DNA from: Oscillospiraceae bacterium
Lineage (GTDB): Bacteria; Bacillota; Clostridia; Oscillospirales; Acutalibacteraceae
Direction of reading: 5' to 3'
DNA length: 39,009 bases
Assembly (NCBI GenBank): GCA_015066365.1
Contig: SVON01000018.1
Span: 1-39,009, forward strand
The translations under genes were made by a program, and so were the position numbers. The notes below the pieces were generated by a model, which did no database searches, was not told the DNA's origin, and saw only the letters and a program-made list of their open reading frames with translations. Shown piece by piece: positions 16,772 through 24,298 of the stretch. The first letter of the stretch is position 1. Each line of letters begins with the position of its first letter.

Positions 16772-17137
16772 TCAGCTCTTGTCCCCGCTTTTGCCCACCA
16801 GAGCGCAGACAAGCCCCAGCGTCACCGCGGTGGTGATGCCGCCGGCGGTGGCGGTGAGCCCCCCGGTGAGAGCCCCCACCAGCCCCTGCTCCTTCACCGC
16901 CTGCCGGGTCCCCTCAGCCAGGGCATAGCCAAAGCCGGTCAGCGGCACGGTGGCACCGCCCCCGGCGAACTCCACCAGCATGGGGTACAGCCCCAGACCG
17001 GTCAGCACCACCCCGGCCACCACGTACCCCACCAAGATGCGGGCCGGGGTCAGCTTGGTACAGTCGATGAGCACCTGCCCCACCAGACAAAGGGCGCCTC
17101 CCACCAAAAACGCCTTAAATAGCATAAAACCGTCCAT
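16772..17137 (-). CDS. spoVAE: Stage V sporulation protein AE
   Basis: Membrane protein of 121 residues of the SpoVAC/SpoVAE family, part of the SpoVA channel that moves dipicolinic acid into the forespore and out at germination. Conserved parts are VGQVLIDCTKLTPARILV (about 18-35), FAGGGATVPLTGFGYALAEG (57-76) and GLTATAGGITTAV near the end, with three to four membrane helices. ATG 17137 is set by AGGGGG 8 bases upstream; GTG 17143 is too close. The usual partners spoVAC and spoVAD are not beside it. A CATATTA box upstream resembles a forespore sigma -10 element, but no matching -35 was clear. Confidence 0.9.
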   Translation of the reverse strand: MDGFMLFKAFLVGGALCLVGQVLIDCTKLTPARILVGYVVAGVVLTGLGLYPMLVEFAGGGATVPLTGFGYALAEGTRQAVKEQGLVGALTGGLTATAGGITTAVTLGLVCALVGKSGDKS

Positions 17138-17210
17138 CCGCACAGCCCCCTTTTTTCGTTGGGTTTAGTGTGCCGGTTTTGCCGCGTAATATGCAAGAAA
17201 TAAATAATAC

Positions 17211-17239
17211 TGGACTTTTTCGGCAGTTTCTGCTATGAT
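17211..17239 (+). promoter_or_regulatory. Promoter of the CNNM/CBS gene
   Basis: TGGACT (17211-17216), a 17-base spacer and TATGAT (17234-17239), 45 bases before the start codon. The -35 box is imperfect. Confidence 0.5.
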
Positions 17240-17284
17240 GATGCCAACAAGCTGCAATATGTATAAGGAGTTGAATTTGTCCAA

Positions 17285-18529
17285 ATGGACCCTGCTAGTC
17301 TGATACTGATTTTGCTGTTACTGAGTTTTTCTGCCTATTTCTCTGCCACCGAGACCGCGTTTTCCACCTTCAACCGCATTCGGATGAAGGGCTTGGCGGA
17401 GAACGGCAACAAAAAAGCCGCACGGGTGATCGCTCTGTCCGAGGATTACGACAAGCTGTTGTCCACCATCCTGGTGGGCAACAACCTGGTCAACATCCTG
17501 CTGACCACCGTCACCACGCTGGTGTTTGCCGAGATGATCACCTCCAGTGAGGATCTGGCGGCGACGGTGTCCACCATCGTCACCACCGTGGTGGTGCTGA
17601 TCTTTGGCGAGATCACCCCCAAGAGCCTGGCCAAGGAGTATGCCGACGGCTTTGCTATGACCACCGCCCCCTTGCTGCGGGGCGTGATGGTACTGTTGGC
17701 TCCGGTAAATTTCTTCTTTACTCTGTGGAAGAAGCTGCTCCGCCTTTTGTTCAAGACCACCGAGGACGTGGTCACCGAGGAAGAGGTGCTGACCATGGTG
17801 GACGAGGCCGAGCAGGACGGCTCTCTGGGTGAGCAGGAGAGCGAGATGATCCGCCAGGTCATCGCCTTTAACGACAAAGAGGCGTTGGACATCCTCATCC
17901 CCCGTGTGGACGTGGCGGCGGTGCCGGTAGAGGCCACCTCCGCCCAGCTGGGCGAGGCCTTTTTGGAGACCGGCTTCTCCCGCCTGCCGGTGTACGAGGA
18001 CTCCATCGACAAGATCGTGGGTGTGGTGTACCACAAGGACTACTATAAGGCACAAAAGCAGAAACCCACCCCGGAAACGCTGATGAAACCGGCTTTGTTC
18101 ATCCCCCCGACCATGAAGATCCGCCTGCTGCTCAACCAGCTGCAGGAGAACCAGTCCCACATCGCCATCGTCACCGACGAATACGGCGGCACCCTGGGCA
18201 TCGTCACTATGGAGGACATCCTGGAGGAGCTGGTGGGCGAGATCTGGGACGAGCACGACGACGTGATACTGAACATCAAGCCCCGTGAGGACGGCAGTGC
18301 GGTGGTGCTGTGCTCCACCGAGCTGGAGGATATGATGGAGCATTTCGACACCGAGACGGAATGCGATGCCACCACCGTCAGCGGCTGGGTGATGGAGGCC
18401 ACCGGCCGCATCCCCGCCGTGGGCGACACCTTTACCGCCGACGGCTTGGCGGTGGAGGTGCTCAAGGTAGAAAAGACCCGCCCGGACGAAATCCTGGTGT
18501 GGAAACTGCCGGAAACCATCGAAGAATAA
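17285..18529 (+). CDS. Hemolysin-family / CNNM-CBS-CorC membrane protein
   Basis: Protein of 414 residues with the domain order of the HlyC/CorC family: an N-terminal CNNM (DUF21) membrane domain (about 1-180, FSAYFSATETAFSTFNRIR, LVGNNLVNILLTT, FGEITPKSLAKEYAD), a pair of CBS domains (about 195-325, DILIPRVDVAAVPVEAT and IAIVTDEYGGTLGIVTMEDILEELVGEI), and a CorC-type C-terminal domain (about 340-410). Members act in magnesium or other divalent cation export and are not true hemolysins. The SATETAF motif lies in the ion-binding helix. ATG 17285 has AAGGAG 14 bases ahead, a long spacing, but there is no closer in-frame start. Confidence 0.9.
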   Translation: MDPASLILILLLLSFSAYFSATETAFSTFNRIRMKGLAENGNKKAARVIALSEDYDKLLSTILVGNNLVNILLTTVTTLVFAEMITSSEDLAATVSTIVTTVVVLIFGEITPKSLAKEYADGFAMTTAPLLRGVMVLLAPVNFFFTLWKKLLRLLFKTTEDVVTEEEVLTMVDEAEQDGSLGEQESEMIRQVIAFNDKEALDILIPRVDVAAVPVEATSAQLGEAFLETGFSRLPVYEDSIDKIVGVVYHKDYYKAQKQKPTPETLMKPALFIPPTMKIRLLLNQLQENQSHIAIVTDEYGGTLGIVTMEDILEELVGEIWDEHDDVILNIKPREDGSAVVLCSTELEDMMEHFDTETECDATTVSGWVMEATGRIPAVGDTFTADGLAVEVLKVEKTRPDEILVWKLPETIEE

Positions 18530-18531
18530 CA

Positions 18532-18567
18532 AAAAGACCCGATGCAACGCATCGGGTCTTTTTTTGT
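18532..18567 (+). terminator. Bidirectional terminator between CNNM/CBS gene and yitT
   Basis: Stem AAAAGACCCGATGC / GCATCGGGTCTTTT (18532-18545 with 18549-18562), loop AAC, followed by more T residues. Strong for the plus strand and A-rich on the left for the minus strand. Confidence 0.94.
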
Positions 18568-18570
18568 CGT

Positions 18571-19446
18571 TTATTCCTCGTGGGGGTTCATAAAGCCCAG
18601 ACCCCGCACCTCGTCGGTGGTGAGCATCATCAGGAACGCGTCCGGGTCGATGGCAAACACCGTCTGCCGCAGGCGGAATACCTCGTCCCGGCGCACCGCC
18701 ACCAGAATGGTGTTTTTGTCCTGACCGGAATAGCCGCCCTGGGATTTCAGCAGGGTGACACCCCGCTGTACCTTGGTCATAATGGCTTGGGTGATCTCCG
18801 GCTGCTGCTCCGAGATGATCATCACCATCTTGCCGGAACGGCCGCCATACACCACCCGGTCGATGATCTGGGAGCCGATGAATACGAACACCACCGCATA
18901 CATGGCGTTGGCGGGGTTACGATACACGATGGCGGACAGGGTGATGACGATGGCGTCCACCACCAGGATGAGGGTGCCCACCGACATGTGGGGATACTTC
19001 TTCTCCAACAGGCGGGAGATGACCTCGCTGCCGCCGGTGGTACCGCCCCGGCGCAGGATCAGACCCACGCCCAGACCCAGAATGGCACCGCCAAAGATGC
19101 ACACCAGAATCTTATCCTCGGTGTAGGCGTGCTTGGTCAGCCACGGCTCCATCACGTCCACCAGGATGCTGGACACCGCAATACCCCACAGGGTGCGGAT
19201 GGCCATCGACTTGCTCAGCACGAACCAAGAGGCGATGATCAGCGGTACGTTCATCACGATGGTGGCGGTACCGATGGGGATCCAGTCAAACAGCTCGTTC
19301 AGCAGGGTGGCAATACCGGTCAGACCGCCGGGGGCGATGTCGTTGGGGGCGCTGAACATACCGATGGCGACGGCATAGCAAATGCTACCCGCCAGGATAA
19401 ACACCACGTCCAGCGCCAGCGATTTCCAGTGGATCTTTTTTAGCAT
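18571..19446 (-). CDS. YitT-family membrane protein (DUF161 + DUF2179)
   Basis: Protein of 291 residues. The N-terminal half has five to six membrane segments with the family motifs FSAPNDIAPGGLTGIATLL (about 35-53) and GLILRRGGTTGGSEVISRLL (about 132-151). The C-terminal soluble domain (about 215-291, VMIISEQQPEITQAIM, RGVTLLKSQGGYSGQDKN, RQTVFAIDPDAFLM) is DUF2179. The biochemical function of YitT proteins is not established. ATG 19446 is preferred to 19452 because GGAGG then has a 7-base spacing. The start lies 2 bases past the mrnC stop, so it is the last gene of obgE-mrnC-yitT. Confidence 0.88.
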   Translation of the reverse strand: MLKKIHWKSLALDVVFILAGSICYAVAIGMFSAPNDIAPGGLTGIATLLNELFDWIPIGTATIVMNVPLIIASWFVLSKSMAIRTLWGIAVSSILVDVMEPWLTKHAYTEDKILVCIFGGAILGLGVGLILRRGGTTGGSEVISRLLEKKYPHMSVGTLILVVDAIVITLSAIVYRNPANAMYAVVFVFIGSQIIDRVVYGGRSGKMVMIISEQQPEITQAIMTKVQRGVTLLKSQGGYSGQDKNTILVAVRRDEVFRLRQTVFAIDPDAFLMMLTTDEVRGLGFMNPHEE

Positions 19447-19448
19447 AC

Positions 19449-19826
19449 TCATTCCTCCACACATAGGGCGAACAACTCCCGCACCCGGTCGATGCGCCCG
19501 TCAAGATAGAGATACCCGAACAAAGCCTCCAACCCGGTAGCTTTGTGATAATCCGCGCCGGAGCGGGCGGTGTGGGCGTTGCGCCCCCGCTTGTAGACCG
19601 CCTCTTCCTCTTCGGTCAGATGCTCCATTAGGCGGTTCATGGCGGCGGCCTGAGCCTCGGCCCGCACGTCCCGCACCGACTGACGGTGCAGGTCGTTCAC
19701 CGGCCGGTTGGCCTCGCACAGCAACCTCTCCCGCACCATCAGGCTATACACCCCATCCCCCACAAAGGCCAGAGCCAGCGGGCTCAGGGTGTGTAGATCT
19801 ATGTCCTTGGGATATAATCTGTCCAT
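19449..19826 (-). CDS. mrnC: Mini-ribonuclease III
   Basis: Compact RNase III-like enzyme of 125 residues lacking the double-strand RNA-binding domain; in Bacillus it matures the ends of 23S rRNA. Key elements are LSPLALAFVGDGVYSLMVRERL (about 14-35, with the catalytic-site Asp of the GD motif), NDLHRQSVRDVRAEAQA and YHKATGLEALFGYLYLDGR, where the E-A-L-F-G-Y segment holds the second acidic site. The start ATG 19826 has GGAG 9 bases before it; an ATG at 19844 would begin within the RBS region next to the obgE stop. It sits between obgE and yitT. Confidence 0.92.
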   Translation of the reverse strand: MDRLYPKDIDLHTLSPLALAFVGDGVYSLMVRERLLCEANRPVNDLHRQSVRDVRAEAQAAAMNRLMEHLTEEEEAVYKRGRNAHTARSGADYHKATGLEALFGYLYLDGRIDRVRELFALCVEE

Positions 19827-19847
19827 GGTGATACACTCCGTCATCCA

Positions 19848-21119
19848 TTAGTCAATAAAATCGAACTCAAAGTCGTAGATGCTGACCGTGTCGCCCTCGC
19901 CGCAACCGGCGGCACGCAGGGCGTCGATCACGCCGGAGCCATCCAGCACCCGTTCGAAGTACAGGAGCCCGTCGGGGTCGTCAAAGCGGATACCCCGCAT
20001 CACCCGGAATAGCCAGTTTGCTTCCACAAAATAGATGCCGTCTCGGTGGGTGATTTGCACCGAATGATCTTTCAGCTCCTCCGGCGTGGGCAGGGTGGGT
20101 GCCTCGGCCTCAAACCGGCGGATGGGGGGCAGCTTAGAGAGCAGCTCGCCGCACCGCTTGGCGATCTCCTCGGTGCCGTGGGCGATGGGGGCCATCATGG
20201 GATAGTATTCGTAGCCCCGTTTCTCCATCTCGGCGGCAAAGGTCTCCAGTTGCTGGTCGGTGGCCAGGTCGCACTTGTTGCCCGCCACGATCATGGGGCG
20301 GGAGGCCAGCTCGGGGTTGAATTTTTGCAGTTCTTCGTTGATCACGTCAAAATCCTGGATGGGGTCGCGGCCCTCGCTGCCGGCCACGTCCACCACGTGC
20401 ACCAGCAGGCGGCATCGCTCTACGTGCCGCAAAAACTCGTGCCCCAGACCGATCCCCTCAGAAGCGCCCTCGATGACGCCGGGGATGTCCGCCATCACAT
20501 AGGACATACCGGGCAGGGGGCGTACCACGCCCAGCACCGGGGTGATGGTGGTGAAGTGATAGTTGGCGATCTGAGGCTTGGCCTCGCTGACCACCGAGAT
20601 GAGGGTGGATTTGCCCACGTTGGGGAACCCCACCAGACCCACGTCGGCCAACAGCTTCAGCTCCAGCCGCAGCTCGTATTCCTCGCCGGGCACGCCGGGC
20701 TTAGAGAACCGGGGCACCTGCCGGGTGGGGGTGGCAAAGTGGTTGTTGCCCCAGCCGCCGCGCCCGCCACGGGCCGCCACAAAATCCTCGTCGCCGGACA
20801 TATCCGCCATCAGGCGACCGGTCTCGTTGTCGTAGATGAGGGTGCCCCGGGGCACCCGAATAATGCAGTCCTCGCCGGATTTGCCGGTCTTGCGGTTGGA
20901 CCCGCCGTTTTCGCCGTGGGGGGCGGTGTATTTCCGCTTATACCGGAAATCCGCCAGAGTGTTCATACCGTCGTCGGGGCGGAACACGATGCTGCCGCCG
21001 CGACCGCCGTCGCCGCCGTCGGGACCGCCGGCCGCCACAAACTTTTCTCGGTGGAAGGCTACGGCACCGTCGCCGCCGTTGCCGGCTCGGACTTTGATCA
21101 CTGCTTTATCCACAAACAT
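19848..21119 (-). CDS. obgE: GTPase Obg
   Basis: Essential ribosome-associated GTPase of 423 residues, complete. The Obg fold (1-158) is glycine-rich as usual (VRAGNGGDGAVAFHREKF, GGPDGGDGGRGG). The G domain has G1 GFPNVGKST at 164-172, G3 DIPGVIEGASEGIGLG near 211 and G4 AGNKCDLA. The C-terminal OCT domain (about 345-423) ends with TVSIYDFEFDFID. It acts in large-subunit assembly and stress control. The rpmA terminator upstream, together with its own promoter, separates it from the L21/L27 operon, although the genes are classically neighbours. mrnC begins 22 bases after the obgE stop. Confidence 0.97.
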   Translation of the reverse strand: MFVDKAVIKVRAGNGGDGAVAFHREKFVAAGGPDGGDGGRGGSIVFRPDDGMNTLADFRYKRKYTAPHGENGGSNRKTGKSGEDCIIRVPRGTLIYDNETGRLMADMSGDEDFVAARGGRGGWGNNHFATPTRQVPRFSKPGVPGEEYELRLELKLLADVGLVGFPNVGKSTLISVVSEAKPQIANYHFTTITPVLGVVRPLPGMSYVMADIPGVIEGASEGIGLGHEFLRHVERCRLLVHVVDVAGSEGRDPIQDFDVINEELQKFNPELASRPMIVAGNKCDLATDQQLETFAAEMEKRGYEYYPMMAPIAHGTEEIAKRCGELLSKLPPIRRFEAEAPTLPTPEELKDHSVQITHRDGIYFVEANWLFRVMRGIRFDDPDGLLYFERVLDGSGVIDALRAAGCGEGDTVSIYDFEFDFID

Positions 21120-21167
21120 TGGGGAAATCCCCCTTTCTGATCCATTAGTATAAGCACATACACATTT

Positions 21168-21196
21168 ATTATATAATAACTCACGCCGATTAGCAA
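21168..21196 (-). promoter_or_regulatory. Promoter of obgE-mrnC-yitT
   Basis: On the minus strand: TTGCTA (21196-21191), a 17-base spacer and TATAAT (21173-21168). It starts directly after the rpmA terminator. Confidence 0.75.
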
Positions 21197-21201
21197 CAAA
21201 A

Positions 21202-21233
21202 AAATTCCCACCTGACGGTGCAGGTGGGAATTT
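21202..21233 (-). terminator. Terminator of the rplU-prp-rpmA operon
   Basis: Thirteen-bp stem AAATTCCCACCTG / CAGGTGGGAATTT (21202-21214 with 21221-21233), loop ACGGTG. On the minus strand a run of T residues follows. Confidence 0.93.
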
Positions 21234-21243
21234 CTCTTAGCAA

Positions 21244-21528
21244 TTACTGCTCTTTGGCGTAGACGCTGACGCGCTTACGATCCTTGCCCCAACGCTCGAA
21301 ACGCACGATACCGTCCGCCTTGGCGAACAGGGTGTCGTCGGAACCGATGCCCACGTTGGTACCGGGATGGATGTGGGTACCACGCTGACGGACCAGGATG
21401 TTGCCGGCCAGAACGAACTGACCGTCGGCACGCTTAACGCCGAGGCGCTTGGACTCGGAATCACGGCCGTTCTTGGTGGAGCCAACGCCCTTCTTGTGGG
21501 CGAACAGCTGCAGGTTCAGTCTTAACAT
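21244..21528 (-). CDS. rpmA: 50S ribosomal protein L27 (with cleavable N-terminal extension)
   Basis: Large-subunit protein of 94 residues near the peptidyl transferase centre. It starts [20 protein letters not shown]: the first nine residues are the Firmicutes-specific extension removed after Phe9 (LQLF|AHKKG) by the protease Prp, so mature L27 begins AHKKG. The rest ([38 protein letters not shown]) is standard. The gene for Prp is directly upstream in the same operon, consistent with the cleavage model established in Staphylococcus. A GGAGG-type site precedes the ATG. Confidence 0.97.
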   Translation of the reverse strand: MLRLNLQLFAHKKGVGSTKNGRDSESKRLGVKRADGQFVLAGNILVRQRGTHIHPGTNVGIGSDDTLFAKADGIVRFERWGKDRKRVSVYAKEQ

Positions 21529-21550
21529 AGGAATTACACCTCCGAATTGA

Positions 21551-21853
21551 TTAGTGGCATTGTATCCGCTTGGGATACGCTTCTGACAGTGTCTGGATAT
21601 GAAGTTGGAAACCGGACAGAACGTCTTGGCAGTCCTCGATGAGGGCGGTGACCGTCAGCTCCATCCGTCCGTCGTCGACGGTGATGTCTGCCGGGGCACC
21701 CACGATGTCGGTGATCGTGTTGGCCGTCATATAGGCTGCGCTGGAAACTGCCGCACACACGATGTCCTGGCCGTATTCCCCCGCGCCGGCGTGGCCGGAG
21801 AGAGAGAAGCCGGTGAGGAGACCGTCGTCGGTCTGGAACCGGACCCGAATCAT
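21551..21853 (-). CDS. prp: Ribosomal-processing cysteine protease Prp
   Basis: Cysteine protease of 100 residues (YsxB family) that trims the N-terminal extension from L27. The active-site pair is visible in [18 protein letters not shown]: His21 and Cys33 in the conserved GHA...D.VCAA.S block. It sits between rplU and rpmA, two bases after the rplU stop, the standard Firmicutes arrangement. Because this organism's L27 retains the Prp target sequence, the protein is expected to be essential. Confidence 0.95.
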   Translation of the reverse strand: MIRVRFQTDDGLLTGFSLSGHAGAGEYGQDIVCAAVSSAAYMTANTITDIVGAPADITVDDGRMELTVTALIEDCQDVLSGFQLHIQTLSEAYPKRIQCH

Positions 21854-21855
21854 AA

Positions 21856-22167
21856 TCAGGCGTTGATGGTGTCGATCTGCACCTTGGTGTAGGGCTGACG
21901 GTGACCCAGCTTGCGGGACTTGCCCTTCTTCGGCTTATAGGTGAAGACGGTGATCTTCTTACCCTTGCCGTTCTTCAGCACATGAGCGGTGACGGAGGCA
22001 CCCTCCACATAGGGAGCGCCAACCTTCAGGTTCGCATCGTCGTGCAGAGCGATCACCTTGTCGAAGGTGACGGTGTCTTCCTCAGCAGCATTCAGCTTTT
22101 CAATGAACAGAGTGTCGCCATTCTGAACCTTGTACTGCTTGCCGCCGGTTTCAATGATTGCGTACAT
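21856..22167 (-). CDS. rplU: 50S ribosomal protein L21
   Basis: Large-subunit protein of 103 residues starting [20 protein letters not shown] and ending [18 protein letters not shown], both typical of L21 (the GHRQP(Y/F)T signature). L21 binds 23S rRNA domain V near L20. ATG 22167 is chosen because of this family opening; the longer open frame covers the untranslated leader. First gene of rplU-prp-rpmA, transcribed from a strong promoter about 100 bases upstream. Confidence 0.97.
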   Translation of the reverse strand: MYAIIETGGKQYKVQNGDTLFIEKLNAAEEDTVTFDKVIALHDDANLKVGAPYVEGASVTAHVLKNGKGKKITVFTYKPKKGKSRKLGHRQPYTKVQIDTINA

Positions 22168-22258
22168 AGGCGTACCTACCTTTTCTATAGACTCGCTGTG
22201 CGGGGCGGACGTGGCATCGCTTGTGTCTGAAAAAAAACAGACGCCCGTTACATGCGGC
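22168..22258 (-). promoter_or_regulatory. 5' leader of rplU, candidate ribosomal-protein leader
   Basis: About 90 bases of untranslated RNA lie between the promoter and rplU. They include GTCTG-T8-CAGAC, a short stem with a T-rich loop (about 22222-22241), and a GC-rich segment with CCGCCCCGC. Firmicutes often carry an L21 leader at this position, so autoregulation by L21 is plausible. I did not match a full consensus structure. Confidence 0.4.
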
Positions 22259-22265
22259 ATCAGCC

Positions 22266-22294
22266 ATTTTAACACAGGAATAGGGCGCTGTCAA
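22266..22294 (-). promoter_or_regulatory. Promoter of rplU-prp-rpmA
   Basis: On the minus strand: TTGACA (22294-22289), a 17-base spacer and TAAAAT (22271-22266). Strong match. Confidence 0.88.
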
Positions 22295-22387
22295 CCTTTT
22301 TTTGTTATTTCTTTTCTATTATAGAAGCATACGCCATATATAGTGGGGGATGGGGGCGGCACATGACAAAAATCCACAATTCTCTGC

Positions 22388-22416
22388 TTGTGCTTTTTTT
22401 CCATCGGGTGTATAAT
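22388..22416 (+). promoter_or_regulatory. Promoter of the VanY-like gene
   Basis: TTGTGC (22388-22393), a 17-base spacer and TATAAT (22411-22416), 34 bases before the start codon. Confidence 0.7.
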
Positions 22417-22449
22417 GAGAAAAAACCACCCAAAAGGAGTGCAGATACG

Positions 22450-23412
22450 ATGGCACGTGGCGTAAACTATAAAAAGAAAAGCCCCCTGCTGCTGATGATT
22501 TTGGCAGCGGCGGCCTTGCTGGTGGTGATCGCAGCGGTGATCCTGCTGGCGGTCTGGAACCCCTCCCCTGCCCCGGAGACAGAGCCGGTGACGGCCCCCA
22601 CCACCAGGACGGAGGCCACCGCGTCGGAACCGACCACCACCGAGCCCGCCCCCACCACCACCGAAACGGAGGCGACCACCACGACCACGACGACGACCAC
22701 CACCCGCAAGCCCACCGGCACCACCCAAAGCCCTCAGTATGCCGATCGCTACATTGACGAAAACGGGATGCTGCAGTTTGAGCCCGGGGAAAACTACGTG
22801 CAGAAGAATGCCTACGCCAACGGGGCGATCCCCTGGAATTTGCTGCTGGTCAACGACTGGAACCCGATGAAAAAGGGCTACGACGAGGCGGTGACCATGA
22901 AAAAGGTGGACCGTAAAGCGGTGAACAACAACCAGCAGGTGGATGCCCGGATGTACGACGACCTGATGGCGATGCTGGATGCCGGCAGTGCCTACAACAT
23001 CGGTGTCCAGTCCTCCTACCGCCCCTACGCCACCCAGGAGAGGCTGTACAACAACAAGGTGGCGGAATATAAGCGGTATTATTCCGACCCGGTGGTGATC
23101 CAGTCCAAGGCCGGCGAGGTGGTCAAGCGCCCCGGCTTTTCGGAGCACAACACCGGTCTGGCGGTGGATCTGTACGGCAGCGGCAACCACTCGCTGACCG
23201 AGTCCTTTGCCAAGACCGACGCCTATAAGTGGCTGATGGAGAATTGCGCCGATTACGGCTTTATTCTCCGGTTCCCCAAGGGCAAGGAGAGCATCACCGG
23301 CGTCATCTACGAGGCCTGGCATTTCCGCTACGTGGGGGATACGGAGATCGCCCACGAAATCATGGACAACAACCTCTGTCTGGAGGAATATTTGGCCAAG
23401 ACCAACCGGTGA
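22450..23412 (+). CDS. VanY/M15-family D-alanyl-D-alanine carboxypeptidase
   Basis: Membrane-anchored peptidoglycan hydrolase of 320 residues. A cytoplasmic KKK patch is followed by one membrane segment (about 12-36), a Pro/Thr/Glu-rich linker (37-95) with an almost pure threonine tract at 76-85, and the extracytoplasmic zinc peptidase domain (about 105-315). The ligands are His233 and Asp240 (SEHNTGLAVDL) and His291, with catalytic Glu288 (EAWHFRY); SSYRPYATQERLY near 188 is also conserved. It would remove the terminal D-Ala from stem peptides. ATG 22450 follows AAAGGAG. No van resistance genes are nearby, so this is likely a housekeeping DacB/VanY-type enzyme. Confidence 0.9.
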   Translation: MARGVNYKKKSPLLLMILAAAALLVVIAAVILLAVWNPSPAPETEPVTAPTTRTEATASEPTTTEPAPTTTETEATTTTTTTTTTRKPTGTTQSPQYADRYIDENGMLQFEPGENYVQKNAYANGAIPWNLLLVNDWNPMKKGYDEAVTMKKVDRKAVNNNQQVDARMYDDLMAMLDAGSAYNIGVQSSYRPYATQERLYNNKVAEYKRYYSDPVVIQSKAGEVVKRPGFSEHNTGLAVDLYGSGNHSLTESFAKTDAYKWLMENCADYGFILRFPKGKESITGVIYEAWHFRYVGDTEIAHEIMDNNLCLEEYLAKTNR

Positions 23413-23437
23413 TCGAGACCCCCGATTGAAAAAAGTA

Positions 23438-23466
23438 TTGACAAATGCCCCGCTTTCTCATAATAT
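23438..23466 (+). promoter_or_regulatory. Promoter of the acyl carrier protein gene
   Basis: TTGACA (23438-23443), a 17-base spacer and TAATAT (23461-23466), about 65 bases before the start codon. Confidence 0.8.
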
Positions 23467-23530
23467 GGAGGGGTAGAGAACCTCTCTGCGTACACAACAA
23501 CGCTCCGATTTTGGAAGGGAGAAATAACTT

Positions 23531-23761
23531 ATGGTATTTGAAAAGATTCAGTCGATTTTGAGTGAACAGTTTGAAGTAGAGGCCGACAGCATCACCTTAG
23601 AGACCAACATCATAGAGGATCTGGGTGCCGATTCTTTGGATCTGGTGGATATGCTGATGTCTCTGGAAGACGAGTTTAACATCGGTGAGGTGCCGGACGA
23701 GATGGTGGAGAAGATTCACACCGTCGGTCAGCTGGTGACCTACATCGAGGAGAATATGTAA
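23531..23761 (+). CDS. acpP: Acyl carrier protein
   Basis: Acidic protein of 76 residues, the standard ACP length. The 4'-phosphopantetheine attachment site is Ser35 in DLGADSLDLVDM. The helical pattern and the C-terminal VGQLVTYIEENM match fatty-acid ACPs. It carries growing acyl chains in fatty acid and phospholipid synthesis. The gene is alone here, with its own promoter and terminator and no fab genes beside it, so it could be the main ACP or a second copy for a special pathway; sequence alone does not decide. TTGGAAGGGAG lies ahead of the ATG. Confidence 0.93.
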   Translation: MVFEKIQSILSEQFEVEADSITLETNIIEDLGADSLDLVDMLMSLEDEFNIGEVPDEMVEKIHTVGQLVTYIEENM

Positions 23762-23775
23762 TTTGCAGAGTGATG

Positions 23776-23804
23776 GGGGGCAGAGGAAACTCTGCCCCCT
23801 TTCT
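23776..23804 (+). terminator. Terminator of the acyl carrier protein gene
   Basis: Ten-bp stem GGGGGCAGAG / CTCTGCCCCC with a GAAA tetraloop (23776-23799), followed by TTTCTT. Confidence 0.88.
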
Positions 23805-23823
23805 TGTGGAGGAGGTGGATCCC

Positions 23824-24261
23824 ATGCAGATAGTCCCGATGGCACAGCGTCATATTGACGCGTTGGCTCTGTTGGAGCGGGCGTGTTTTTCCACACCGTG
23901 GTCGGCAGAGTCGCTGCGGGAGGAGCTCGCCAACCCCCACGCGGTATTCCGGGTGGCGGTGGACGGGTCCGGCACCGTGCTGGGCTACGGCGGGATGCAC
24001 CATCTGGTGGACGAGGGGTTTATCACCAACGTGGCGGTGACCCCTGCGGCCCGGCGAACCGGGGTGGCAAAAGCGATTTTGGCGGATCTGGCCGCCTATG
24101 GCGCAGAGCATAGCCTGTACCGCATCACCCTGGAGGTGCGGGTGAGCAACACCCCCGCCATTACGCTGTATGAGGGCGCCGGTTACGTTCGGGACGGGGT
24201 GCGCCCCGGCTTTTACAGCCACCCCACCGAGGATGCGGCAATCTATTCGTTGTATTTTTAG
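23824..24261 (+). CDS. rimI: Ribosomal-protein-alanine N-acetyltransferase RimI
   Basis: GNAT-fold acetyltransferase of 145 residues. It has the RimI pattern: ALLERACFSTPWSAESLREEL near residues 14-34, GYGGMHHLVDEGFITNVAVTPAARRTGVAK (acetyl-CoA binding R/Q-x-x-G-x-A at about 77-84) and LEVRVSNTPAITLYEGAGYVRDG near the C-terminus. The family acetylates the N-terminus of S18 or other proteins. It directly precedes tsaD, the common rimI-tsaD pairing in bacteria. ATG 23824 follows GTGGAGGAGG; the in-frame extension to 23770 overlaps the terminator and is rejected. Confidence 0.93.
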   Translation: MQIVPMAQRHIDALALLERACFSTPWSAESLREELANPHAVFRVAVDGSGTVLGYGGMHHLVDEGFITNVAVTPAARRTGVAKAILADLAAYGAEHSLYRITLEVRVSNTPAITLYEGAGYVRDGVRPGFYSHPTEDAAIYSLYF

Positions 24262-24263
24262 TG

Positions 24264-24291
24264 AGGAGTTAGGAATTAGGAGTTAGGAGTT
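24264..24291 (+). repeat. Four tandem AGGAGTT heptamers before tsaD
   Basis: Units at 24264, 24271 (variant AGGAATT), 24278 and 24285. Each carries a Shine-Dalgarno-like AGGAG; the last lies 9 bases before the tsaD ATG and probably is the working ribosome binding site. Confidence 0.85.
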
Positions 24292-24298
24292 AATCGCT

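Noticed and set aside
17285..18529. True hemolysin toxin
   Set aside because: The domain order CNNM-CBS-CorC belongs to cation transport proteins; the hemolysin name is historical.
20046..21140. Plus-strand open frame opposite obgE
   Set aside because: Antisense shadow of the Gly-rich Obg domain; no ribosome binding site.
22450..23412. Part of a vancomycin-resistance cluster
   Set aside because: VanY-like but without vanH, vanA/B, vanX or a sensor pair nearby; it looks like a housekeeping carboxypeptidase.
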